From the NCBI RefSeq assembly GCF_015864945.1, contig NZ_JADYWF010000001.1, forward strand, positions 1,860,378 through 1,924,377: 64,000 bases of DNA, given 5' to 3'. Below are positions 9,071 to 17,551 of the stretch, in pieces (positions within the stretch are counted from its first letter, which is position 1; each line of letters begins with the position of its first letter). Origin of the DNA: Salinibacterium sp. NG253. Lineage in GTDB: Bacteria > Actinomycetota > Actinomycetes > Actinomycetales > Microbacteriaceae. The position numbers and the translations under genes were made by a program. The notes below the pieces were generated by a model. That model did not search any database. It was not told where the DNA came from and saw only the letters and a list, made by a program, of their open reading frames with translations.

Positions 9071-9484
9071 TTACGGCTGTTCGCTGGGGGCAGACTCTTC
9101 GGCTGCGGCTGCGGCTGCGGTGGCGGCGGCGACCTCGGACCGGAGGAAGAGCATCCACTCGGTGTAGATCTCGTCGGGGCGCAGGAAGACGCGGCCGATG
9201 GTGTGGGCGAGAGTGCGGCCCGAGTCGGGGAGCAACCGGTGCCAGAGCATGCCGCGCACAAGTGTCGAGGCCAGCAAGAAGCTGAGGGCATAGGCGACGA
9301 GGGTGTTCAACGCCTGCTGCAGCGGGTCGCCTTCAGGCTGCAGAAAGAGCACGCCCATCGCGCCGGCGAAGCTAAGCAGAATCGTGCCGATGCGGGGGAG
9401 GCGTTGCGCGGCGGGCACATGCACCCTGGCATAGACGGCCCCGATGAGGAGGCCGCCGACGATCGCGCCCAGAAAGAGAAGCAT
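9071..9484 (-). CDS. Small membrane protein, member 1 of a tandem family
   Basis: A protein of 137 residues, not assigned to a named family. It has hydrophobic segments at about 1-20, 32-48 and 60-78, then a soluble part with HRLLPDSGRTL and EIYTEWMLFLRSE, and ends in an Ala/Glu-rich low-complexity tail. The P-(E/D)-S/A-G motif after the last membrane segment is shared with the next two upstream genes, so the three seem to be paralogues. TAAACT six bases before the ATG, which also supplies the stop of the neighbouring gene, suggests a leaderless promoter. Confidence 0.7.
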   Translation of the reverse strand: MLLFLGAIVGGLLIGAVYARVHVPAAQRLPRIGTILLSFAGAMGVLFLQPEGDPLQQALNTLVAYALSFLLASTLVRGMLWHRLLPDSGRTLAHTIGRVFLRPDEIYTEWMLFLRSEVAAATAAAAAAEESAPSEQP

Positions 9485-9493
9485 GAGCGAAGT

Positions 9494-9853
9494 TTAGCCA
9501 GCGGCCGGGTGCTGGTCTGCGCGCTCTCCGAGCATCGCCGCGTACTCCTTGCGCAGGTCGCGGGGGTTGGTGAATTGGCGCGCAACAAGCTGCCAGTAGC
9601 TGAAGCCGGATTCGGGGAAAACTCGTAGCCAGATGCGTGGGGCGTAGGCGACTTGGGTAATGATGAGGCCGCCGAGGAAGGCGTAGCCCATCATCCCGTG
9701 GCCTCCTGTTGTTGCGATGATGGCGATTACCGCGCCCATGCCCACCAGGAGAATGACGAGGTTGGGGAGGGGCTTATAGGTGGGAGTGCGTGCTTCGCAC
9801 GACAGAACCCCCGTGATCATTCCGATCACCGCTGCAACAACCAACCACATCAT
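9494..9853 (-). CDS. Small membrane protein, member 2 of a tandem family
   Basis: A protein of 119 residues with membrane segments at about 2-20, 30-48 and 54-70, followed by WLRVFPESGFSYWQLVARQF and a helix ending KEYAAMLGERAD. The soluble tail aligns with the next gene (PEAGLTYREFAWRDF, QYAAMLADREE), so the two arose by duplication. Its start is preceded by TAGAGT and seven bases, inside a 47-bp sequence that is repeated in front of the next gene. Function is unknown. Confidence 0.7.
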   Translation of the reverse strand: MMWLVVAAVIGMITGVLSCEARTPTYKPLPNLVILLVGMGAVIAIIATTGGHGMMGYAFLGGLIITQVAYAPRIWLRVFPESGFSYWQLVARQFTNPRDLRKEYAAMLGERADQHPAAG

Positions 9854-9897
9854 GAGCCAAACTCTACGTCAGGGGTGGCGCGTAATCTAGGGCTCAT
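9851..9897. repeat. Direct repeat copy 1 (duplicated promoter region)
   Basis: The 47 bases are nearly the same as 10322-10368: both read catgag, a two-base difference, aactctacgtcaggggtg, one difference, cgcgtaatctagggctcat. The copy holds the start and leaderless -10 (TAGAGT on the minus strand) of the 9494-9853 gene. On the plus strand TAATCT-N7 is followed by ATT in place of ATG, a dead start. It overlaps the last codons of the 9887-10324 gene. Confidence 0.85.
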
Positions 9898-10324
9898 TGG
9901 TTCTGGCTTCGTCGTTCGCTGGTCTGACAGCGCCGCGGCCGTCGTAGTCCCAAGTCGCCCGCAGTTCTTCGCGGTCGGCAAGCATCGCCGCGTACTGCTG
10001 CCGTATATAAAAGGAGCCGGTGAAGTCTCGCCACGCGAACTCCCGGTACGTGAGGCCCGCCTCGGGAAAGTAATCCATCCACAGCTTGGCCGAATACAAA
10101 GTGGATGCGCTCGCCATAGTGATCACAAAAGCCGCAACACCAGCGAAGTTGAGCCACGCCGGAGCGATAACGTCGTTGGGCGGAATGTTCGGCCACACAA
10201 TCAGCCCCATTATGAGTACTGCTCCGCCGACGAAAGGCAACACTCGTAGCCGCGGCACCGTCGCGAGTGCCTGATAAATGCCAAGGCTTGCGCCACTGAG
10301 AGTCATAATCGCGAGCCAGATCAT
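9887..10324 (-). CDS. Small membrane protein, member 3 of a tandem family
   Basis: A protein of 145 residues with hydrophobic segments at about 2-20, 28-47 and 60-78, then the family tail DYFPEAGLTYREFAWRDF and YIRQQYAAMLADREE, followed by a charged extension that runs into repeat copy 1. It resembles the 9494-9853 protein in start (M-x-WL), topology and tail. Its own start has TAGAGT seven bases upstream. The different last residues look like the product of the duplication joint. Function is unknown. Confidence 0.7.
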   Translation of the reverse strand: MIWLAIMTLSGASLGIYQALATVPRLRVLPFVGGAVLIMGLIVWPNIPPNDVIAPAWLNFAGVAAFVITMASASTLYSAKLWMDYFPEAGLTYREFAWRDFTGSFYIRQQYAAMLADREELRATWDYDGRGAVRPANDEARTNEP

Positions 10325-10368
10325 GAGTGAAACTCTACGTCAGGGGTGCCGCGTAATCTAGGGCTCAT
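10322..10368. promoter_or_regulatory. Bidirectional leaderless promoter, repeat copy 2
   Basis: The 42 bases between two divergent start codons hold two -10 boxes at the same distance: TAGAGT-N7-ATG to the left and TAATCT (10354-10359)-N7-ATG to the right. There is no room for a Shine-Dalgarno site for either gene, so both mRNAs probably begin at or within a base or two of the start codon. It is the intact copy of the repeat at 9851-9897. Confidence 0.7.
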
Positions 10369-11302
10369 GACCGAAGCGCTCGCCGTCGACGAGCCCGTGC
10401 GCATGCGTTTTGCGCCCGGGCGGCCCGTCGATGTGCGCGCGACGTTAGCGCCGCTGAAGCGTGGCGCTGGTGACCCCACCATGCGAGTGGATGCCGCGGG
10501 CACCTGGCGCACGATGCTCACGCCGCACGGCCCCGCGACTCTGCGTCTCGTGCAGCACCAATCGCATGTGGATTGCACCGCGTGGGGCGCCGGAGCCGAC
10601 TGGGCAATCGCCAGTGTTCCCGAGTTGCTGGGGGAGGGCGATGACTGGAGCGACTTCGATATATCGGCGCTTCCGTTCGCCGCTGAGGCTCAGCGTCAGA
10701 ACCCTGGCTTGCGATTGCCGCGCACTCGACTCGTTTTCGAGGCGTTAGTGATGGCGATTCTCGAGCAGAAAGTCACGGGCATTGAAGCGAAACGGGGGTG
10801 GCGCATCCTCGTCACGAAGCACGGTTCGCCGGCGCCCGGGCCCGCCCCGGCCGGGATGCGCGTCGTGCCGACACCGCAGGGCTGGGCACGAATTCCGTCG
10901 TGGGAGTGGCACCGCGCGGGAGTCGGGCCACAGCGTTCGGCGACCGTGATGCGCGCGACGCAAGTAGCGGCATCCCTCGAGCGCACCGCCGATTGGGGGC
11001 GTGGCGGCCCTCGCATCGAAGCCGCCCTGCGATCAGTCGTGGGCGTTGGCGTGTGGACGGCCGCCGAAACTATGCAGCGCTCGCACGCCGATCCCGATAG
11101 CCCGAGTGTTGGCGATTACCACCTGGCCGCCGTTGTGGGTTGGGCCCTGATTGGCGCACCCGTCGACGATGAGCGGATGCTCGAACTGCTCGAGCCCTGG
11201 CGCGGCCACCGTCAACGTGTCGTGCGGCTCATCACGGCCTCCGGGTTTCGCAAGCCAGCCTTTGGGCCACGGATGACGATTCAGGATCATCGCTCGCATT
11301 AG
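10367..11302 (+). CDS. DNA-3-methyladenine glycosylase 2 family protein (AlkA-like HhH-GPD)
   Basis: It is expected to excise alkylated bases. The protein has 311 residues from the ATG at 10367; an in-frame GTG at 10346 lies inside the promoter. The C-terminal half has the helix-hairpin-helix region (LRSVVGVGVWTAAETMQ, about 220-236) followed by the catalytic aspartate in SVGDYHLAAVVGWAL. LVMAILEQKVTGIEA in the middle is the usual glycosylase helix before the HhH. The N-terminal 100 residues are less conserved. It reads away from the tandem membrane-protein genes from a shared promoter region. Confidence 0.85.
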   Translation: MTEALAVDEPVRMRFAPGRPVDVRATLAPLKRGAGDPTMRVDAAGTWRTMLTPHGPATLRLVQHQSHVDCTAWGAGADWAIASVPELLGEGDDWSDFDISALPFAAEAQRQNPGLRLPRTRLVFEALVMAILEQKVTGIEAKRGWRILVTKHGSPAPGPAPAGMRVVPTPQGWARIPSWEWHRAGVGPQRSATVMRATQVAASLERTADWGRGGPRIEAALRSVVGVGVWTAAETMQRSHADPDSPSVGDYHLAAVVGWALIGAPVDDERMLELLEPWRGHRQRVVRLITASGFRKPAFGPRMTIQDHRSH

Positions 11303-11451
11303 CGCGGCTACGGAGTAATAGGGCTCCGGGCGCGGCTCAGCGCGAATGAAGCAGAGGAAGCGCGGTGGTATTCTTCTGCGAGGCAGTCGAGCGCCCACCG
11401 GGCATCAACTGCGTCAGTTCATTCGGCCGGGAGCCGGGATTCGGGGAGCGC

Positions 11452-12624
11452 ATGGCCAACGAGCGCGCGTCGGTAGCCGTCAACGGCGCAGCCACTGCCA
11501 CGAAGAGTCGCATCGACGCTCTCGACTGGGCGCGGGGTTGGATGCTCGTCGCCAGCTTGGGTGTCAACAGCGCCATCATTTCCATCCCGCTGCTTGATCA
11601 CGCTCGCTGGGCGAGCGTAATGCCAATCGATTTCATTTTTCCGCTGTTCGTCACCCTTGCCGGTTGCGGAATGGCGTTCGCCTTTCATCGTCGGGTAGAG
11701 CCGTGGGGGGTGCTGCGCCGAGCGCTCGTGCTTGTCGTGCTTGGCCTCGCTTTCAACGCCGTTGTCGACCTAACAGCGTCACTGTCAGAACTGCGGTTCA
11801 CGGGAGTGTTGCAGCTTTACGCTGTCGTGATCGTCGTGATGGCCTTGTTGCACCTCGTCACGCGCAGCTGGCGAGGCTGGGCACTGCTGACAATCGTGCT
11901 CGCTATCTCACACACGGTGATGCTCTCGAGCTTCGCGCGCTCGTGTGTCGCGACTCTGCTCACGCCTGAGTGCAACCCGTCCGGCCCGCTCGACTCGCTC
12001 CTCTTTGGAGCAACCCACATCTATAGGAACGGTCTCGCCGGGCATGACCCGGAGGGGATCATCGCGATCATGGGTGCTCTCGTTTCTACAGCAGCCGGGG
12101 CGACACTGGGGCATCTGATTCTGCGCTTCCGCAAGGACGAGGCGGCAAGTTCAACGCGACTTCCCATCACGACCGTGCCGATTGCTCTCGCCATCGCCGC
12201 ACTGTTAGGGCTCGCAGCGGCGCTGTGGCTTGGCCCCGACCTGCTGGCCGGTGGGCCGGTGCCGCCAATGAAGCGGTTGTGGACAGCACCCTTCGCCCTG
12301 AGCATCGCAGCCATCGCTGCTCTGCTTCTCTGGTTGGGCCAGGTCGCCTTGCCGTCCAGCAAGTTTCGAACCGAACGGCAGCGCCGCTTCTGGACGCCGT
12401 GGGTAGCGCTGGGGCGCAATAGCCTGTTGGCATACTTTGGCTCGCACCTGCTGATGCTGTTGCTCAACCGATCGCTCCCCAACGGGACATCGATTACCGG
12501 CGCCTTCGCCAGCCTGTTTCCGTCGGCAGTTCTCGCGCAAATCGTGTGGACTGCGTTGTGGCTAACGTCGTGGGTTCTGCTTTGTATAGTGCTTCACCGC
12601 CGCGGTTGGTACGTGAAGCCATGA
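11452..12624 (+). CDS. Multi-pass membrane protein, heparan-alpha-glucosaminide acetyltransferase-like
   Basis: A protein of 390 residues with about nine or ten membrane segments. It begins RIDALDWARGWMLVASLGVN and continues with PIDFIFPLFVTLAGCGMAFA, the form seen in DUF1624/HGSNAT-type acyltransferases, which transfer acetyl groups across the membrane to sugars. The start at 11452 (after GGGGAG) is preferred to an upstream in-frame GTG. The stop overlaps the start of the PIG-L gene (ATGA), so acetyl transfer and deacetylation of a glycan may be linked; that is inference. Family assignment is moderate. Confidence 0.65.
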   Translation: MANERASVAVNGAATATKSRIDALDWARGWMLVASLGVNSAIISIPLLDHARWASVMPIDFIFPLFVTLAGCGMAFAFHRRVEPWGVLRRALVLVVLGLAFNAVVDLTASLSELRFTGVLQLYAVVIVVMALLHLVTRSWRGWALLTIVLAISHTVMLSSFARSCVATLLTPECNPSGPLDSLLFGATHIYRNGLAGHDPEGIIAIMGALVSTAAGATLGHLILRFRKDEAASSTRLPITTVPIALAIAALLGLAAALWLGPDLLAGGPVPPMKRLWTAPFALSIAAIAALLLWLGQVALPSSKFRTERQRRFWTPWVALGRNSLLAYFGSHLLMLLLNRSLPNGTSITGAFASLFPSAVLAQIVWTALWLTSWVLLCIVLHRRGWYVKP

Positions 12625-13616
12625 GCCGTCGTCGCACACTCACCTGGCTCCTCGCTCTCACCCTGATCGTGGGGGTGACGGCAAGTCTCGGTGTGGTCGC
12701 GCAGGCACGCACCACGATCGAACCCAGCGCGGTCATCTATGTCGGCCCGCATCCGGATGATGAGTTTCAGTACTGGTCGCTATTTGAGAACCGAGCGGAC
12801 GTCTACAGCGTGGTTGTGTTGCTGACGCGGGGAGAGCAGACTGGATTCTGCGCCCCAGAGGCGTTTGAAGCCGGGTGGCAACCCGACTTGGAGCCCGCTC
12901 CGGAGCCCATTCCTGAGGGCAAGTACAGCGAGGCTTGCGCCGAGGCGCGAGTGAATTCATTTGTGCACTATTTCAGCGACATGGCGCAAGAAGATGAAAC
13001 CGTGCCTGGTCGTTTTGCGGAGCCCGTGACTTCCGCCCCCCTGCCAGACCCCAATGGTGTTGTCTGCCGCATCGACGAGACTGACGAGTGCATCGTGTCG
13101 ACCACTGTTGACGTCTACCGCGACCTCGATGACCGTGGGGCGCTGCTGGTATTCGACTTAGGCGACGGAGACCTCAGCGAGGGCGAGGTCAGTTGGGCGC
13201 TGAGCGCCACAGTCAACACGTTCGTGCCCGAGTTGGTTGGTGACGATGTAGGAATCGCAGGAATTGTCGGGTCGTATTCCACGCCGGAAGGCGGATACAC
13301 CGGATGCTACGCCTACCCGCATCCTGATCACCTCGAGATCGATAACGTGCTGTGGTCGACCGATTTCGGCGCCGGTTTTCAGGCTGCCGCAACATGCGCA
13401 GCGGACCCTCGTCGCCAGTTGTTCAGCCGAGTGTCACACGCCGCGACCGATGCCGCGTTCGCAACCGAGCCCGTCGAAAACTCGGGCGAGGTCTATCGGA
13501 CCGGCGCGCACTCAGCGAATTTCGGTTGGCTGCACAGAACCTACTATCCCGTCGCAACGTTCGGCGAAGGTGAGCTTTTCCGTCAAGATCAACAGTTCTG
13601 GGTTCGCTACTGGTGA
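12621..13616 (+). CDS. Secreted PIG-L family deacetylase
   Basis: A protein of 331 residues. An N-terminal hydrophobic segment (TWLLALTLIVGVTASLGVVA) acts as signal or anchor. The domain starts with VGPHPDDEFQYW, the zinc-binding PHPDDE motif of LmbE/PIG-L deacetylases, and a later CYAYPHPDHLEID supplies the third-ligand type histidine region. Four to six cysteines suggest extracytoplasmic disulfides. Family members remove N-acetyl groups from GlcNAc-containing substrates. The start overlaps the stop of the acyltransferase-like membrane protein, so both are probably made together. The natural substrate is not visible from sequence. Confidence 0.82.
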   Translation: MSRRRTLTWLLALTLIVGVTASLGVVAQARTTIEPSAVIYVGPHPDDEFQYWSLFENRADVYSVVVLLTRGEQTGFCAPEAFEAGWQPDLEPAPEPIPEGKYSEACAEARVNSFVHYFSDMAQEDETVPGRFAEPVTSAPLPDPNGVVCRIDETDECIVSTTVDVYRDLDDRGALLVFDLGDGDLSEGEVSWALSATVNTFVPELVGDDVGIAGIVGSYSTPEGGYTGCYAYPHPDHLEIDNVLWSTDFGAGFQAAATCAADPRRQLFSRVSHAATDAAFATEPVENSGEVYRTGAHSANFGWLHRTYYPVATFGEGELFRQDQQFWVRYW

Positions 13617-13707
13617 TGCGCTCGTGCCGATCAGGCGCGAGAGTGTGAACGGCAGGTCGCCCGAGTCGAGTGGGGGCATTGTCGCTGCCGCGGTGGAGAG
13701 TTCGAAA

Positions 13708-13726
13708 GACGCCGAAATGCGGCGTC
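13708..13726 (+). terminator. Short GC hairpin after the PIG-L gene
   Basis: GACGCCG and CGGCGTC form a perfect 7-bp stem with a 5-base loop, 92 bases after the PIG-L stop and before the next gene. No T-run follows. Confidence 0.45.
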
Positions 13727-13800
13727 CGCTACGCTGAGGTTCTTGGCATTTTGCGGCTCACGTCGTCGCGAATAAATGACCAACCCGGGAGAATCGACTG

Positions 13801-15528
13801 ATGAAGCTGAGAATTCTTAGCGCGCTCGCTCTGAGCGGCGCCTTGATTTTCACGAGCATCACACCGGCTGCAGCGGTTGCTCCGGATGGCTGGTCGACTC
13901 CGACCGATATTTCAACCACAGCTTCGGATGCGTCTCACCCTCAGGTTGCCGTTGCCTCAGACAACACGCTTGTTGCTGTGTGGACGCGTTCCGATGGCAG
14001 CAATGTCATCGTTCAATCGAGCTCCTCGACCGACCGCGGTGTCACTTGGTCGGTTCCCCTCGATCTCTCGGCAGCTGGTCAGGATGCGGAAGATCCGCAG
14101 ATCGCTGTTGCTCCGAACGACACTTTTACCGCGGTCTGGGATCGCTTCGATGGCAGCAACAGCATTGTGCAATCCAGCAGCTCTACTGACGGCGGTGTTA
14201 CGTGGTCTGCTCCGATCGATGTTTCTGTCGCGGGCCAGCCTGCCCAGACGGCGCAGGTTAGCGCGGCGACAGACAATTCTCTGACCGCGGTCTGGCGCCG
14301 TAACAATGGCAGCCGCAACGTGATTCAGGCGAGTTCTTCTGCCGATGGCGGTGCGACGTGGTCGACTCCGGTGGATGTGTCGGATGACGCGCGCAACTCG
14401 ACGACCCCACAGGTGACAATTGCTGCTGACAACACGCGCACCGCGGTCTGGCGCCGTAATAGTGGCAGCAATCAGATCATTCAGGCGAGCACGTCGACTG
14501 ACAACGGGATTACGTGGTCGGTTCCCGCAGATCTCTCTGCTGCAGGCCAAGACTCCGACACTCCGCAGATCTCTGCTGCGCCGGATAATTCGCTGACCGC
14601 GCTGTGGGAGCGCAGTGATGGCAGCGACGGGATCGTTCAAGTGAGCACCTCAAACGATAGTGGCGCATCCTGGTCGGTGCCGGTGGATCTGTCCGCGGCT
14701 GGCGGCACTGCAGTCCAAGGGCAAATCACTGTCGCAGCGGATGGCTCACGAACAGCCGTGTGGCTGCGTGGCAACGGCAGCGAGCGAATTGCTCAAGTGA
14801 GTACTTCCACTGATGGAGGCGCTACGTGGTCTGCAGCGATCGACATTTCAGCGATCGGCGAAAATGCGCGTGAACCGCAGCTTGCCGCTACACCTGACAA
14901 CACACTGGTTGCGGTGTGGCACCGCCAAGACAGCGGCGACCGGATTCTTCAGGCAAGTTTCTCGACCGACCAGGGCGTGACGTGGTCACCGGCTGCGGAT
15001 ATTTCTGCCGTGGGAAGCGACACCGCTGGACCAGAGATCGTTGCTGCGGCCGATGGCGCTTTCACGATCGTGTGGGCTCTCACTACTGGTGGCACTCAAG
15101 TCATTCAGTCGGCATTCGGTCTCGTCGCGCCAGAAATTACGTCGGCTGCCCCGCCGGCCCCAGCGCTTGAGACGGCGTACTCGTTCCAGCTGACGGCAAC
15201 CGGTATCGCCACTCCGACGTTCGCCGTCAGTAGCGGCACACTCCCCACCGGGCTGACGTTGTCTGCTGACGGATTGCTCTCCGGCACACCCACCGCAGCC
15301 GGAGAATTCACCTTCACCGTCACGGCCAGCAACGGCACGCTACCGGATGCCACCGCCACCTACACGCTCACAACTCCCGCCCTCGATCCCGCCGGAGAAG
15401 AGCCGCTAGAACTCTTGCCCCCGACAGGGCAGTCGCTCCCGGTTCCGCTCATGATTGTTGGGGGAGTAGTGCTGCTGATCGGTGCGGGGCTCCTCGTCGT
15501 GTCTCGGATGCGCAACGCCAAGAAATAG
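13801..15528 (+). CDS. Asp-box (BNR) repeat surface protein with sortase signal
   Basis: A protein of 575 residues. It has a signal peptide (residues 1-26, cleavage near AAAVA), then about eight repeats of roughly 52 residues. Seven carry an Asp box of the form S-x-D-x-G-x-T-W, as in STDGGVTWS, each followed by P-x-D-(I/L/V)-S and later (A/L)VW. This predicts a beta-propeller. An immunoglobulin-like He_PIG domain follows (about 445-525), and the end has LLPPTG, a membrane segment and a basic tail: a sortase anchor. Databases often call such proteins exo-alpha-sialidases, but I see no sialidase Arg triad, so binding is at least as likely as catalysis. GGGAGA lies 8 bases before the ATG. Confidence 0.82.
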   Translation: MKLRILSALALSGALIFTSITPAAAVAPDGWSTPTDISTTASDASHPQVAVASDNTLVAVWTRSDGSNVIVQSSSSTDRGVTWSVPLDLSAAGQDAEDPQIAVAPNDTFTAVWDRFDGSNSIVQSSSSTDGGVTWSAPIDVSVAGQPAQTAQVSAATDNSLTAVWRRNNGSRNVIQASSSADGGATWSTPVDVSDDARNSTTPQVTIAADNTRTAVWRRNSGSNQIIQASTSTDNGITWSVPADLSAAGQDSDTPQISAAPDNSLTALWERSDGSDGIVQVSTSNDSGASWSVPVDLSAAGGTAVQGQITVAADGSRTAVWLRGNGSERIAQVSTSTDGGATWSAAIDISAIGENAREPQLAATPDNTLVAVWHRQDSGDRILQASFSTDQGVTWSPAADISAVGSDTAGPEIVAAADGAFTIVWALTTGGTQVIQSAFGLVAPEITSAAPPAPALETAYSFQLTATGIATPTFAVSSGTLPTGLTLSADGLLSGTPTAAGEFTFTVTASNGTLPDATATYTLTTPALDPAGEEPLELLPPTGQSLPVPLMIVGGVVLLIGAGLLVVSRMRNAKK

Positions 15529-15635
15529 GTGTGCGGGCTTGGGTCCCCTCAGGGGAGTGGCACCGCGCTGGAGCGCGATGGAGTGGGCACAGCTGCAGGC
15601 GCACTGATTCGCTCAGAACAACCTACTTTTAACTT

Positions 15636-15664
15636 TTGCTCAAATTCAGAGTTTCGGTGATAAT
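15636..15664 (+). promoter_or_regulatory. Promoter of the second Asp-box gene
   Basis: TTGCTC (15636-15641) and GATAAT (15659-15664) are separated by 17 bases, 33 bases upstream of the ATG at 15698. This is a good housekeeping-type match and means the second surface protein can be expressed apart from the first. Confidence 0.6.
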
Positions 15665-15697
15665 TGCGACTAGGGCGAACGAATACGGGGTCAAGCG

Positions 15698-17551
15698 ATG
15701 AAGTCACGGATTCTTGGGCTGGCGGCAACGCTGGGCGTATTGCTCCTTGCAGGGGCGTCAGCGGCCACCGCTGTGGTGCCGGATGGGTGGTCCCCCGCGT
15801 CAACGGTCGCAACGGGAAACAATGACTTTCTGTCGGGGCCTCGGCTCGCTGTAACTCCCGAGAACAACGTCGTTGCCATGTGGGTGAGAGGCTTCGGCCC
15901 CTCCGTGGTGGAGTCCAGTGTGTCCAACGATCGCGGGGTCACGTGGTCGCGTCCTCAAGCGCTGTCTGCTGCGGGAGCCGAAGTGTCCACCCCAGAACTC
16001 GCAGTCGCCCCCGATGGCACTGTGGTTAGTGTGTGGAGTATCGGCGCCACGGGCGACAGGATGGTGCAGTCGCGTCGTTCAACCGACGGCGGAGTCTCGT
16101 GGTCGGAACCCACCTCGCTTTCCTCTCCTGCGGACAACGTTTATGACTGGGACATCATTGCCGGGGCGGATAGTTCCTTCGTTGCCGTGTGGAGCATGGA
16201 GAGTGGCAGCGAAAATCGCGCTTACGTGAGCACATCCAACGACCAGGGGGAATCGTGGACAGAGCCAGTAGCTCTCTCTGGTGCTGGTGCTGGTGCTCGC
16301 AGCGGAGCGCCAGCAGTGGGCGAGGCCCCTGATGGCTCCCTCACAGCCGTATGGGCTCAAGGGTTTGATCCCAGCGTGGTGCAAGCGAGCACGTCGAGTG
16401 ATCACGGATTAACGTGGAGCGAGCCGGTGAATCTTTCGGCGGCAGCGGGATCCGCGGCTGACGCGAGAGTGACGATGGCCTCCGACGGCTCGCAGGTAGT
16501 GACGTGGAGCCAGGCGGCTCTACTCGGGGCGGAGCTCATTCAGGCGAGTCGTTCGCACGACGGTGGGGCGACGTGGTCTGCGCCAATCAACTTGTCAACG
16601 GCAGGGGCACTGAAGCACGACGTTGTTGCGGCATCCGATGGATCCCTCGCTGTGGTGTGGACCTTCCAATTCGATTCGAACCGATTTGTCATTCAGGCGA
16701 CCACCTCAGTCGATGCTGGAGCATCGTGGGCGACACCCCAAGCGATTTCTTGGGAGTCGGAGTTGGCAGACTGGCCGCGAGTTGTCGTTACGCCCGATGA
16801 TTCTTTTAGCGCGCTGTGGGGGTCGTCGGAGGCTTTTACCGGCACACAAAGTGAAGAACAATTGAAGAGCGGAGTGCTTTCGAGCACTACTCTCGACCGC
16901 GGCGAATCGTGGTCGGATGTTGTGAGCGTTGTCGCGTCGGGTAGCGGCGCCGAAGACGCCCAGATCGCAGTTTCAGCAGACGGGGCGCTCACCAGCCTCT
17001 GGTTTGTACAAGACGGGGAGACCTCCAACATTCAGGCTTCCTTCGGTTTTGCGGCCCCACGAATCTCTTCGGACGAACCCCCCGCAGCGCAGGTGGGCGT
17101 GCCGTACTCGTTCACGTTCACCGCCGTTGCGGCGCCGACCGCAACATTCGAGGTCACCGACGGAGAGCTTCCCGAAGGCTTAGAACTCTCGACGGATGGA
17201 GTGCTGGCTGGCACTCCCGCGCTAGAAGGAAAGACATCCTTCACGATTTCTGCCATCAGCGAGGGCGGACCGAACGACGCAATTCGCTACGACTTCGTGA
17301 CGGAGCCCGCCGCCAGCGAACCGGCGCCGGCGCCAGACGATGCGGGACTCGGCATCCTTCCCTGGATACTCGGGGCAGGGGCGGCCGTAATGGCGGCACT
17401 CGTGGGTGTCATCTTCTGGCTGCGAGCCCGCAAGCGCGCTGCAGGAGCGGCAGAAGATAAACACGAGGGTGTAGCCGAGGCTGAGTCTGGTTCGGGCTCT
17501 GAAACCGAAACCGAAGCCGAGCCGGAGGAACTAGACGATCCCCATTCCTGA
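15698..17551 (+). CDS. Asp-box (BNR) repeat protein with C-terminal membrane anchor
   Basis: A protein of 617 residues, paralogous to the gene just upstream. It has a signal peptide ending near SAATAV, seven Asp boxes (for example SNDRGVTWS, SSDHGLTWS) in eight repeat units, a He_PIG-like domain at about 450-520, then one membrane segment (LPWILGAGAAVMAALVGVIFW), a basic cluster and a 35-residue Glu/Ser/Thr-rich tail. Unlike its neighbour it has no LPxTG motif, so it should stay in the membrane with the acidic tail inside the cell. The repeats have diverged far more than in the first copy. The 3' end overlaps the convergent PHP gene by 21 bases. Confidence 0.8.
   Translation: MKSRILGLAATLGVLLLAGASAATAVVPDGWSPASTVATGNNDFLSGPRLAVTPENNVVAMWVRGFGPSVVESSVSNDRGVTWSRPQALSAAGAEVSTPELAVAPDGTVVSVWSIGATGDRMVQSRRSTDGGVSWSEPTSLSSPADNVYDWDIIAGADSSFVAVWSMESGSENRAYVSTSNDQGESWTEPVALSGAGAGARSGAPAVGEAPDGSLTAVWAQGFDPSVVQASTSSDHGLTWSEPVNLSAAAGSAADARVTMASDGSQVVTWSQAALLGAELIQASRSHDGGATWSAPINLSTAGALKHDVVAASDGSLAVVWTFQFDSNRFVIQATTSVDAGASWATPQAISWESELADWPRVVVTPDDSFSALWGSSEAFTGTQSEEQLKSGVLSSTTLDRGESWSDVVSVVASGSGAEDAQIAVSADGALTSLWFVQDGETSNIQASFGFAAPRISSDEPPAAQVGVPYSFTFTAVAAPTATFEVTDGELPEGLELSTDGVLAGTPALEGKTSFTISAISEGGPNDAIRYDFVTEPAASEPAPAPDDAGLGILPWILGAGAAVMAALVGVIFWLRARKRAAGAAEDKHEGVAEAESGSGSETETEAEPEELDDPHS

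Noticed and set aside
8129-9628. A 499-codon open frame on the plus strand across trhO and its neighbours
   Set aside because: It is antisense to three genes with better support and has low-complexity Gly/Cys/Glu stretches only.
13801-17551. True sialidases
   Set aside because: Asp boxes are structural. I could not find the Arg triad or the catalytic Tyr/Glu pair in either protein.
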